From Ruminococcus flavefaciens (lineage in GTDB: Bacteria; Bacillota; Clostridia; Oscillospirales; Ruminococcaceae), in the NCBI GenBank assembly GCA_902766595.1, contig CACXEJ010000088.1, positions 1 through 42,822 of the forward strand: a DNA stretch of 42,822 nucleotides. Direction: 5' to 3'. The notes beneath the pieces were generated by a model that had not been told where the DNA came from, did not search any database, and saw only the letters and a list, made by a program, of their open reading frames with translations. Position numbers and translations under genes: made by a program. This document shows positions 24,083 through 30,857 of this stretch, piece by piece. The first letter of the stretch is position 1. Every line of letters begins with the position of its first letter.

Positions 24083-25686
24083 GCGATAATTTCAATGAAG
24101 TGTCCGACGCTGAGGCTAAGCGCCGTGCAGAGAGGATAAATGCGATAAAGAAGTCTGTCCGCGCGGCTTCTGAGGAAAAGCCTGACAGCTCCGAAAGCGC
24201 AGCTCTTGCGGCTCTTGCAGCCCTCGGAGATGTGACCGCAGGAAGAGCTCCGGCTCCTGAACGCAGACCTGCACCCAAGCCGGTCAGCCGGAAGCCTATG
24301 GATGTCAACGATATCCTGCGCGAGCTCGACAGCCGTAATTCCTCTGCCGACACATCTGAAACAAAGGTCGGTGCAGAGGACATAATACGCAGTATGGACG
24401 AGAGCGTTCCCGAAGCTGCTCCGGAAGAGCCTGTGTACAGACAGGCACCGGTCATCAGCCACGAAGCTCCGCCGCCGGCAGTGAAAAGAGCTCCGGTACA
24501 CAGCGAAGAAGAGGACACAAAGCTGTTCAGAGTGAACGAGCCGGCAGACAGACCGGCAGAGGCTCACGAAACAGAGCCGGAACAGCCTGAAGTATCCCAC
24601 AAGAAAAAGAAGAAAAAAAAGAAGAGAACTATAAAACAGCGTTTGCGCGGTCTGTTCCCGCAGAAGGGCGACAGCATTTTTGAACGCATAAGAAAACTGC
24701 TTTTCCTCGGCGCGCTGGTCGTTATCGTTGTATGCGGCTATATCGTTGCCGACTATTATATAGACCTCTGGCGCAGTAAGCGCGAAAACCAGCAGACTAT
24801 GAGCAATTACTGGGACGAGATCAAAGAGGACAGCACACGTCCTACAAAGGTCGATGCGGATAACCGCAAGGTCTACACTATGCTCACCGGTGCGAAGGAG
24901 CTGCTCGAGAAGAACAGCGACGTCGTGGGCATTATCCGTATCGAGGATACTGCCATAAACAACCCTGTTATGCAGGCTGAGGACAACAAAAAGTACCTCA
25001 ATAAGAAGCTGAGCGGAAGAGAGTCCAGAGCAGGAGAGCTCTTCCTCGATTACAGGAACCACTTTGATGAGGTGGACGATGAAGGGCATCTTATCTGCGA
25101 AAATTCCGACAATCTCGTTATCTACGGTCACGAAATGGGCGACGGACAGATGTTCGGAAGCCTCAACAACTACCGCAGCTACGATTACTACTACGGAGAA
25201 CACCCGATCATTGAGCTCAATTCCAACTACGAACAGTACAAATACAAGATATTCTCGTTCTTCGTTCTCGACGCAGAGGACGATACCGAGACAAAGTTCG
25301 ACTGCTGGAACACCCTTGATTTTGATGACGAGGAGGAGTTCTACGAGTTCGTCAACGAGGCTAAGCGCAGAACCATACGCCTCAACGACGTCGATATGAA
25401 GTACGGCGACCAGATACTGACTCTCTCGACCTGCAACGGTCTGCTCGGAGACAGGAGCCGTCTCATAATTATGGCAAGAATGGTCAGGGAAGGCGAGGAT
25501 CCGCTCGCAGGAACACAGAACAGCGTTCCCAATCCCAATATCAAATGGCCTACACTATATTATAAAACAAGAACAAATGAAAAGTACGATCCTGATGCTG
25601 AATTCGTTCCTTACGGTCCGGAGAGCAACACGACCGCTGCAAAAGAAGCGTCAACAGAGACACAGACAGCTTCTCAGGAGAAATAA
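24079..25686 (+). CDS. srtB: Class B sortase with a long cytoplasmic N-terminal region
   Basis: The 535-residue protein has about 205 cytoplasmic residues rich in Ala, Pro, Arg and Glu, then a polylysine stretch (175-182), one membrane helix (about 206-225) and a class B sortase domain (about 275-470). The catalytic residues are H351 (in IYGHEM), C452 (in LSTC) and R461. Sortase B enzymes join surface proteins or other partners to peptidoglycan, or build covalent links. The N-terminal cytoplasmic region is unusually long for a sortase. It overlaps the CinA-type gene by 4 bases and abuts a second sortase with no gap. No LPXTG-type substrate is evident in the window. Confidence 0.9.
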   Translation: MSDNFNEVSDAEAKRRAERINAIKKSVRAASEEKPDSSESAALAALAALGDVTAGRAPAPERRPAPKPVSRKPMDVNDILRELDSRNSSADTSETKVGAEDIIRSMDESVPEAAPEEPVYRQAPVISHEAPPPAVKRAPVHSEEEDTKLFRVNEPADRPAEAHETEPEQPEVSHKKKKKKKKRTIKQRLRGLFPQKGDSIFERIRKLLFLGALVVIVVCGYIVADYYIDLWRSKRENQQTMSNYWDEIKEDSTRPTKVDADNRKVYTMLTGAKELLEKNSDVVGIIRIEDTAINNPVMQAEDNKKYLNKKLSGRESRAGELFLDYRNHFDEVDDEGHLICENSDNLVIYGHEMGDGQMFGSLNNYRSYDYYYGEHPIIELNSNYEQYKYKIFSFFVLDAEDDTETKFDCWNTLDFDDEEEFYEFVNEAKRRTIRLNDVDMKYGDQILTLSTCNGLLGDRSRLIIMARMVREGEDPLAGTQNSVPNPNIKWPTLYYKTRTNEKYDPDAEFVPYGPESNTTAAKEASTETQTASQEK

Positions 25687-26655
25687 ATGGACAAAAAGAA
25701 AAAAATCATCGTTTCGGGCGCAGCAGGTGCTGCTGCACTCGTGCTGGCGATCGTCAGCGTAACGACTCTTAAAAAAGATAAAGAAACAGTCCCGACAGTC
25801 ACCGATACTACGACGGCTGTCACGACGACCGAGCCCGTGGGGCTCCCGGCTGGCTGGGAGAACGACATAGCGTATTCTCCGGAGGTCAGCGGTCTCAGCG
25901 GCAGAGCAAGATCGCTTCTGAGACTCAATCCCGACATCTGCGGCTGGATAAGGATCCACGGTACACAGGTGGATTACCCTATCACCAAGGATCCCGGCGA
26001 GATAAGCAAGGACAACAAGTTTTACGGCGGCGAGGATTTCAAGCCCAACTGGTTCTACCTCGACCACGATCTCGACAGGAGCTACAAGGAATCGGGTACT
26101 ATTTATATGGATTACCGCGACGACTTCGGTTCTGATGAATCGAAGCAGTCGGAAAATCTTCTGCTTTACGGTCACGATATGCTGAACGGTTCGATGATGG
26201 GTTCGCTCAGGAACTACCGTCTTGACTACGACTTCTACAACGGAAGCCCGTTCATTGAGCTGAGTTCAAACTACCGTGATTATGACTATGTTATATTCGC
26301 CTTCCTCGTTACGAGCGGAAGCTACAACGATACAGACTTCCACTACTGGAATATGGAGGAGCTCGACGACAAGGAGACGTTCGACGGCTACGTTGAACAC
26401 TGCGTGAAGAATTGTCCGCTGGATATGGGCATAGATGTCCAGTACGGCGACAAGCTCGTCACACTTTCCACCTGCTACGGTGCGGAGGGAAATTACCGCT
26501 TCATCGTTGTCGGACGCAGACTCCGCGAAGGCGAGGTCGCCGGCGACCTTTCCTCGGTAAAGCACACCGAGGAGTACATAAAGGCTCATCAGCCGGAAAC
26601 TACTGAGGCTTCGGCAGACGCTTCAGCAACATCAACAGAGGCTGCGGCACAGTAA
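25687..26655 (+). CDS. srtB: Class B sortase, second copy
   Basis: The 322-residue protein has a basic start, one membrane helix (about 7-27), a Thr-rich linker (33-50) and a class B sortase domain (about 70-282). The catalytic triad is H163 (in YGHDM), C263 (in LSTC) and R271. It starts at once after the stop of the first sortase (TAAATG) with no gap, so the two are likely co-translated. The two differ in their N-terminal parts, and so perhaps in position or substrate. The C-terminus is Thr/Ala-rich. Confidence 0.92.
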   Translation: MDKKKKIIVSGAAGAAALVLAIVSVTTLKKDKETVPTVTDTTTAVTTTEPVGLPAGWENDIAYSPEVSGLSGRARSLLRLNPDICGWIRIHGTQVDYPITKDPGEISKDNKFYGGEDFKPNWFYLDHDLDRSYKESGTIYMDYRDDFGSDESKQSENLLLYGHDMLNGSMMGSLRNYRLDYDFYNGSPFIELSSNYRDYDYVIFAFLVTSGSYNDTDFHYWNMEELDDKETFDGYVEHCVKNCPLDMGIDVQYGDKLVTLSTCYGAEGNYRFIVVGRRLREGEVAGDLSSVKHTEEYIKAHQPETTEASADASATSTEAAAQ

Positions 26656-26685
26656 GGTGCGGCGGTTTCTTACAAGGAGTAAAAT

Positions 26686-28248
26686 ATGGATACCAAAAGT
26701 TCATTGAAAGCTGCTGCGGCTGTTGTCGCTGCCGTTCTGACGATATCAACGTCAGCCGGTATGAAAGCGTATGACGATGCAGTGGCTATCGAGGATACTT
26801 CAGCATCTGAGACCGGTACTCAGCCCGGTGAGGAGATCGTTCCTGAGGAGCAGATCGAATGGCACAAGGCTGATGTTTCGGCGTATGACGACAGCTTGTC
26901 GATGATAAGCTATGCGCGTACCACACCGGATATGTTCAAGCTCGGAGACGGGCTCGTGAACGCGCAGCCGGACAGTGATGCTTCAAAGGCACTCTCAGAG
27001 GAACAGCAGGCTATGCTGCTCCTTATCAGAAAAAAGATCAGAAACGCTACGCCGGTACTCGGCAAGAAGAAAAAAGGCGCTACACCTACTGCCGTTGAGG
27101 TATACACCTCGGGCGGCGAGCTCAAGAATGTACCTGAGCCGCAGCACGGACAGGTAGTTCAGAGCAATCCCGGCGAATTCGCTATCCAGACCTACGGCTG
27201 GGGACACGGCGTCGGACTCAGTCAGAACGGCGCTAACTTCTATGCAAAGTACGCAGGCTGGACATATCAGGACATTCTCTATCACTACTATCCGGGCACT
27301 CATCTTATGAATACCGGTACAACTGATACGGAAGTCCTCACGGTAGAGCACGTTCCGGCGGGCAAGACTCTCGATATCATCGCCGGTATCGTTTACCACG
27401 AAATGGGAAGCTCGATGGCTCCCGAAGCTATGAAGGCGCAGGCTGTTGCAGCATACACCTTCCTCAAGTACAACAACGACGACTCGTTCGATATGCGAAT
27501 GAAGGCTGATCCTCCGCAGAATGTCATCGACTGCTGCAAGGAGGTACTCGGAGAAGCCCTCTATTATAATGATGATTTCGCGCTCACGATGTTCTATGCT
27601 TCATCGGGCGGAACTACTTCAAACTGCAACGAGATATTCTGTCAGGATCTCCCGTATCTCAGAACGGTCTCCGGAGACTACGACGAGGCTTACGATCCCC
27701 ACTACGGAACAGTTACCTATATGACTGCCGCAACTATGAGGAACAAGATAGAGTCTCTCTACAACATCTCGCTCTCCGATGATCCCAACAACTGGATAAA
27801 GCCCACATATTCTTCGACAAGCGGATACATCAACAGCGTGAACATCGACGATCAGATAAGTGTTCAGGGCTATTCGTTCTCGCTTGCAATGGGCTTCAAG
27901 TCCTGCAAATTCAACATCACTTATACAGACTACGTCAAGGGCGATGACAACGGCGAAAAGAAGGAGGGAGCTACTATCCCTGTACTTTCACCGAAGGACA
28001 AGAACATCGCACCGCCTTCCGAGAAGAAGGAGGTACCCACAAAGGTACACCCGACTGAGGCTGCAACTGAGGAACCCACTACGGTAACAGCCGTTACAAC
28101 GGCTAAGGCGGCAACAACTACTGCAACTGTAACTACTGTAACAACAACTACCGCTGCTGCAACAACAGTTGCTGCAACTACTGCTGAAAAGGTGACAGAA
28201 CCTGAAACAACAGTTATATTTGAAGCAACAGAAGCAGCTACTGAATAA
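26686..28248 (+). CDS. spoIID: SpoIID-family protein with permuted domain order
   Basis: The 520-residue protein has a signal-type N-terminus (about 8-25), a charged low-complexity stretch and a SpoIID domain (about 165-413), then a Thr/Ala-rich tail (about 455-520). SpoIID proteins cut peptidoglycan glycan strands in engulfment, with a catalytic Glu in the 'EMPxxFxxEALKAQAVAARTY' block. Here the order is unusual: 'GWGHGVGLSQNGA' (171-183) and 'HYYPGT' (200-205), normally the C-terminal end, come before the catalytic block at 238-258 (E239). The PYLRTV segment (323-328) follows, and the strand before the GHG motif (400-413) ends the domain. AAGGAG precedes the ATG. The upstream neighbours are the two sortases. 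Confidence 0.85.
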   Translation: MDTKSSLKAAAAVVAAVLTISTSAGMKAYDDAVAIEDTSASETGTQPGEEIVPEEQIEWHKADVSAYDDSLSMISYARTTPDMFKLGDGLVNAQPDSDASKALSEEQQAMLLLIRKKIRNATPVLGKKKKGATPTAVEVYTSGGELKNVPEPQHGQVVQSNPGEFAIQTYGWGHGVGLSQNGANFYAKYAGWTYQDILYHYYPGTHLMNTGTTDTEVLTVEHVPAGKTLDIIAGIVYHEMGSSMAPEAMKAQAVAAYTFLKYNNDDSFDMRMKADPPQNVIDCCKEVLGEALYYNDDFALTMFYASSGGTTSNCNEIFCQDLPYLRTVSGDYDEAYDPHYGTVTYMTAATMRNKIESLYNISLSDDPNNWIKPTYSSTSGYINSVNIDDQISVQGYSFSLAMGFKSCKFNITYTDYVKGDDNGEKKEGATIPVLSPKDKNIAPPSEKKEVPTKVHPTEAATEEPTTVTAVTTAKAATTTATVTTVTTTTAAATTVAATTAEKVTEPETTVIFEATEAATE

Positions 28249-28259
28249 ACACTGTATGA

Positions 28260-28307
28260 AATAAGTCTTCCTGCACTGATCATCGTGCCGGAGACTTATT
28301 TTGTTTT
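28260..28307 (+). terminator. Rho-independent terminator after the SpoIID-family gene
   Basis: AATAAGTCT (28260-28268) pairs with AGACTTATT (28292-28300), with an inner GCAC/GTGC, then TTGTTTT. It ends the desulfurase-to-SpoIID run and separates it from the division cluster. Confidence 0.85.
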
Positions 28308-28333
28308 ATCAGAGGTGAGCAGTGGTGGTGAAG

Positions 28334-28366
28334 CAGGGGGTGATTTTTACCTTAAATTACCCCCTG
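28334..28366 (+). other. Strong 13-bp inverted repeat upstream of mraZ
   Basis: Bases 28334-28346 pair with 28354-28366: CAGGGGGT with ACCCCCTG, then GATTT with AAATT including one G-T pair, around a 7-base loop. No T tract follows. It may be a binding site or a processing signal. Confidence 0.5.
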
Positions 28367-28391
28367 TGGGTGAAATAAGGTGAAAATTTTA

Positions 28392-28405
28392 AAAACGTTC
28401 GTTCG
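28392..28405 (-). promoter_or_regulatory. Near-consensus LexA box
   Basis: On the minus strand, CGAACGAACGTTTT matches the Bacillus-type LexA site CGAACRNRYGTTYG at all but the last base. It lies 76 bp before the -35 of the mraZ promoter. The lexA gene is in this window. Confidence 0.4.
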
Positions 28406-28480
28406 CAAATATGCGCAGCGAGGTTATTGTAACTAAATATTTGATTGCACTCACTTGTCAATCTTGTGAAAAATTACTAA

Positions 28481-28509
28481 TTGCATATTACTCTATAAAG
28501 TGGTAAAAT
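28481..28509 (+). promoter_or_regulatory. Promoter for mraZ and the division cluster
   Basis: TTGCAT at 28481-28486 and TAAAAT at 28504-28509 are 17 bp apart. The leader is about 90 bases. The MraZ-type repeats start 9 bases after the -10. Confidence 0.7.
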
Positions 28510-28518
28510 AGATTATAG

Positions 28519-28548
28519 GGTGAATAAAGGTGTTCAGAAGTGATTTAT
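28519..28548 (+). promoter_or_regulatory. MraZ-box: three direct repeats at 10-bp spacing
   Basis: GGTGAATAAA, GGTGTTCAGA and AGTGATTTAT begin at 28519, 28529 and 28539. MraZ proteins bind three short direct repeats at a 10-bp period near their own promoter, so this is a likely autoregulatory operator. Further copies lie at 28369, 28379, 28560 and 28592. Confidence 0.65.
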
Positions 28549-28602
28549 TCCACAATTGAGGTGAAATATTCCACAAGCTGTTGAAAAGTGAGGTGAAAGT
28601 TC

Positions 28603-29034
28603 ATGGCAGAACCGTTATGCGGTACTTATTATCCAAGTATAGATCAGAAGGGACGTATGAGCTTTCCCAATAAGCTGAGGGAGATCCTCGGCGTGGAGTT
28701 TTACCTTTGTGCAGGTTACGATGACAAATATATCGCCGTTTATTCAACTGAGGAATTTGAAAAGTACAGACAGAAGCTCGAAACTATCCCCGGCAAGACC
28801 GGTAGCGAGATAAGAAGACGCTTCCTCGCCTGTGCAGACAAGCAGGTCCCCGACAAGCAGGGAAGAATTTTCATCACCCAGCATCTCAGGGATCACGCCC
28901 AGATCAGCGATGAGGTAGTCGTTATAGGCGCTTCAAACAAGGCTGAGATCTGGAACAAACAACTCTGGGAAGAGTTCAACAGCAATGTTTCTCAGGAGGA
29001 TATAAACGCTGCTCTTGCCGATCTCGTACTCTGA
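28603..29034 (+). CDS. mraZ: Transcriptional regulator MraZ
   Basis: The 143-residue protein has two tandem MraZ/AbrB-type DNA-binding halves: 'DQKGRMSFPNKLRE' near residue 14 and 'DKQGRIFITQHLRD' near residue 85. It would repress or tune its own operon. The ATG lies after GAGGTGA, and the GGTG repeats extend to this ribosome site. It heads the division and cell wall cluster, 48 bases before rsmH. Confidence 0.95.
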   Translation: MAEPLCGTYYPSIDQKGRMSFPNKLREILGVEFYLCAGYDDKYIAVYSTEEFEKYRQKLETIPGKTGSEIRRRFLACADKQVPDKQGRIFITQHLRDHAQISDEVVVIGASNKAEIWNKQLWEEFNSNVSQEDINAALADLVL

Positions 29035-29082
29035 TCGCCGGCAGCCGCATATTGAACGGCTTTTCGGCTAAGGAGAGATCTT

Positions 29083-30018
29083 ATGGAATTCAGTCATATA
29101 CCCGTTTTGCTTGATGAATGTATGGAAGGTCTGGACATACGTCCGGACGGTATCTACGTTGACGGTACTGCCGGCGGCGCAGGTCATTCTTCAGCTATCG
29201 CAGCCCGTCTCGGTGAGAACGGCAGGCTCATTGCCCTCGACCGCGATCCCGACGCAGTAAAGACGGCTTCGGAAAGACTGTCTGTCTACCCTAACGCTCA
29301 GGTCATACACAGCAACTATTCGCAGATGCGTGATGTGCTCGACGACCTCGGCATAGACAAGGTGGACGGTATCCTGATGGATCTCGGCGTTTCGTCGTAT
29401 CAGCTCGATGAAGAGAGCAGAGGCTTTTCCTACCACTCGGACGCTCCTCTCGATATGAGAATGAGCAAGGAGGGTATGAGCGCCGCAGACGTTGTGAATA
29501 CTTATTCGGAAAGTGAGCTCGCAAGGATACTGTTTGAGTACGGCGAGGAGAAATTCTCCCGCAGGATAGCTTCAAACATCGTCCGTAAGCGTGAGGAGGC
29601 TCCTATCGAGACTACTCTCCAGCTTGCCGATATAGTAAGGGACAGCGTTCCGCAGAAGGCACGCCGCGATAAGAACCCGTGCAAGAAGACCTTTCAGGCA
29701 ATACGCATCGCCGTCAACGGTGAGTTCGACCACCTCTCAAGAGGACTCGAAGAAGCGTTTTTCAGTCTGAAACCCGGCGGCAGGCTCGCTGTCATAACAT
29801 TCCATTCGCTTGAGGACAGGATAGTCAAGCAGAAATTTGCAGGCTGGTGCAAGGGCTGTATATGCCCGCCTGATTTTCCTCAGTGCGTTTGCGGACATAA
29901 ACCCAAGGGAACACTTGTAAACAGAAAACCCATCGAAGCAGAGGAAAAGGAAGTAGAAAGAAACAACAGAAGCAGAAGCGCTAAGCTCAGGATCATTGAA
30001 AGGAGCGCGGATAATTAA
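29083..30018 (+). CDS. rsmH: 16S rRNA m4C1402 methyltransferase RsmH (MraW)
   Basis: The 311-residue protein has the SAM-binding motif GTAGGAGHS (28-36). It also carries the RsmH signature 'DLGVSSYQLDEESRGFSY', followed by 'LDMRMS', and later 'AIRIAVNGE'. It methylates the N4 of C1402 in 16S rRNA in the decoding centre. It is full-length. The ATG follows AAGGAGAG, and the stop overlaps the ftsL start (TAATG). Confidence 0.96.
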   Translation: MEFSHIPVLLDECMEGLDIRPDGIYVDGTAGGAGHSSAIAARLGENGRLIALDRDPDAVKTASERLSVYPNAQVIHSNYSQMRDVLDDLGIDKVDGILMDLGVSSYQLDEESRGFSYHSDAPLDMRMSKEGMSAADVVNTYSESELARILFEYGEEKFSRRIASNIVRKREEAPIETTLQLADIVRDSVPQKARRDKNPCKKTFQAIRIAVNGEFDHLSRGLEEAFFSLKPGGRLAVITFHSLEDRIVKQKFAGWCKGCICPPDFPQCVCGHKPKGTLVNRKPIEAEEKEVERNNRSRSAKLRIIERSADN

Positions 30019-30530
30019 TGGCTGCATATGATTTTGCCTACATTTTTGAGGACGAAGATTATAACAGCTCAGGATCTGACAACGACCGCGATTCCGACAA
30101 CGATAAGGACAAGGAGAACGGAAGTGAAGAAGAATCGCAGATAAGGGTAAGATATACAGAAGCCCGCAGCGGTTCGGTAATGACCATAATCCTTATGTCA
30201 GCTATCGCAGCTATCGTGCTCGGACTCGTTATATATTCGCTCGACAAGCGCAATACGATGTATAACAGAGTCGCTGACAAAAACCACGAGCTGAGTCTTG
30301 TGGAGGCGGATAACGTCAGACTCCAGTCAGAGCTTGAGAGCAAGGTCTCGGCAAAAAACGTCGAGGACTACGCTAAAAATGTGCTCAGTATGCAAAAAAT
30401 AGATTCATCGCAGATCAAATATATAAAAACACAGGAGAGCGATGAAGTTAAAATTCCCGAGAAGGAGAAGGGCATAAAGGCAAAGGTAAAGTCCTTCTTT
30501 GAGGATCTCGTGGAATATTTCAGAGGGTAG
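30018..30530 (+). CDS. ftsL: Cell division protein FtsL/DivIC type
   Basis: The 170-residue bitopic protein has an acidic, low-complexity cytoplasmic region (about 10-40, rich in Asp, Asn, Ser and Glu), one membrane helix (53-74) and a leucine-zipper-type coiled coil (about 78-112). The position between rsmH and the PBP gene is the standard ftsL place. It would join FtsQ and DivIC at the septum. The ATG overlaps the rsmH stop. Sequence in this family is weakly conserved, so the call rests on layout and position. Confidence 0.85.
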   Translation: MAAYDFAYIFEDEDYNSSGSDNDRDSDNDKDKENGSEEESQIRVRYTEARSGSVMTIILMSAIAAIVLGLVIYSLDKRNTMYNRVADKNHELSLVEADNVRLQSELESKVSAKNVEDYAKNVLSMQKIDSSQIKYIKTQESDEVKIPEKEKGIKAKVKSFFEDLVEYFRG

Positions 30531-30629
30531 TTCAAATATAATATACAAAGCTGCCCGATATTATCAATGAACACTATCGGCGAAAAAAACAAATATGCCG
30601 AAGTATAGTAGAACACGGAGATACAACGG

Positions 30630-30742
30630 GTGATCGGAATACCGGACCTGTGACTCGCGGACGTCTGAACGCAGGGCGTCCGCGGGGCTCAGTCCATCGC
30701 TTCAGGCGAAAATCCTTCGTCGTATCGGAAACAGGACATCAC
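30630..30742 (+). ncRNA. Candidate structured RNA in the ftsL-pbpB spacer
   Basis: Nested complementarities suggest a branched fold. GTGAT (30630-30634) pairs with ATCAC (30738-30742), and CCTGT (30647-30651) with ACAGG (30731-30735). CGCGGACG (30656-30663) pairs with CGTCCGCG (30677-30684), with an inner CTG-aacg-CAG. TCGC (30697-30700) pairs with GCGA (30706-30709), and a CGG-aata-CCG hairpin sits on the 5' side. I know no riboswitch class with this form. The 327-bp spacer (30531-30857) otherwise holds only a small hairpin and the pbpB ribosome site. I see no convincing small gene. Confidence 0.4.
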
Positions 30743-30764
30743 AAAAAAGAAATACGATGTTCAC

Positions 30765-30793
30765 AGGGCGGGGCAGCACAGTTACCCTGCCTT
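30765..30793 (+). other. Hairpin in the ftsL-pbpB spacer
   Basis: GGCGGGG (30767-30773) pairs with CCCTGCC (30785-30791), with one G-T pair, around an 11-base loop. TTATTCTATTT follows, so it may act as a weak attenuator before pbpB. Confidence 0.35.
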
Positions 30794-30857
30794 ATTCTAT
30801 TTACAGGAAAAAATCGTCGCAAAGACTTACATATAGTGCCTTGTAAAGGAGCAGACT

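Noticed and set aside
24028-25203. Open frame of 391 codons on minus, opposite the first sortase
   Set aside because: Antisense to a gene with intact catalytic residues. Its sequence is Ser/Arg/Cys-rich without any family pattern.
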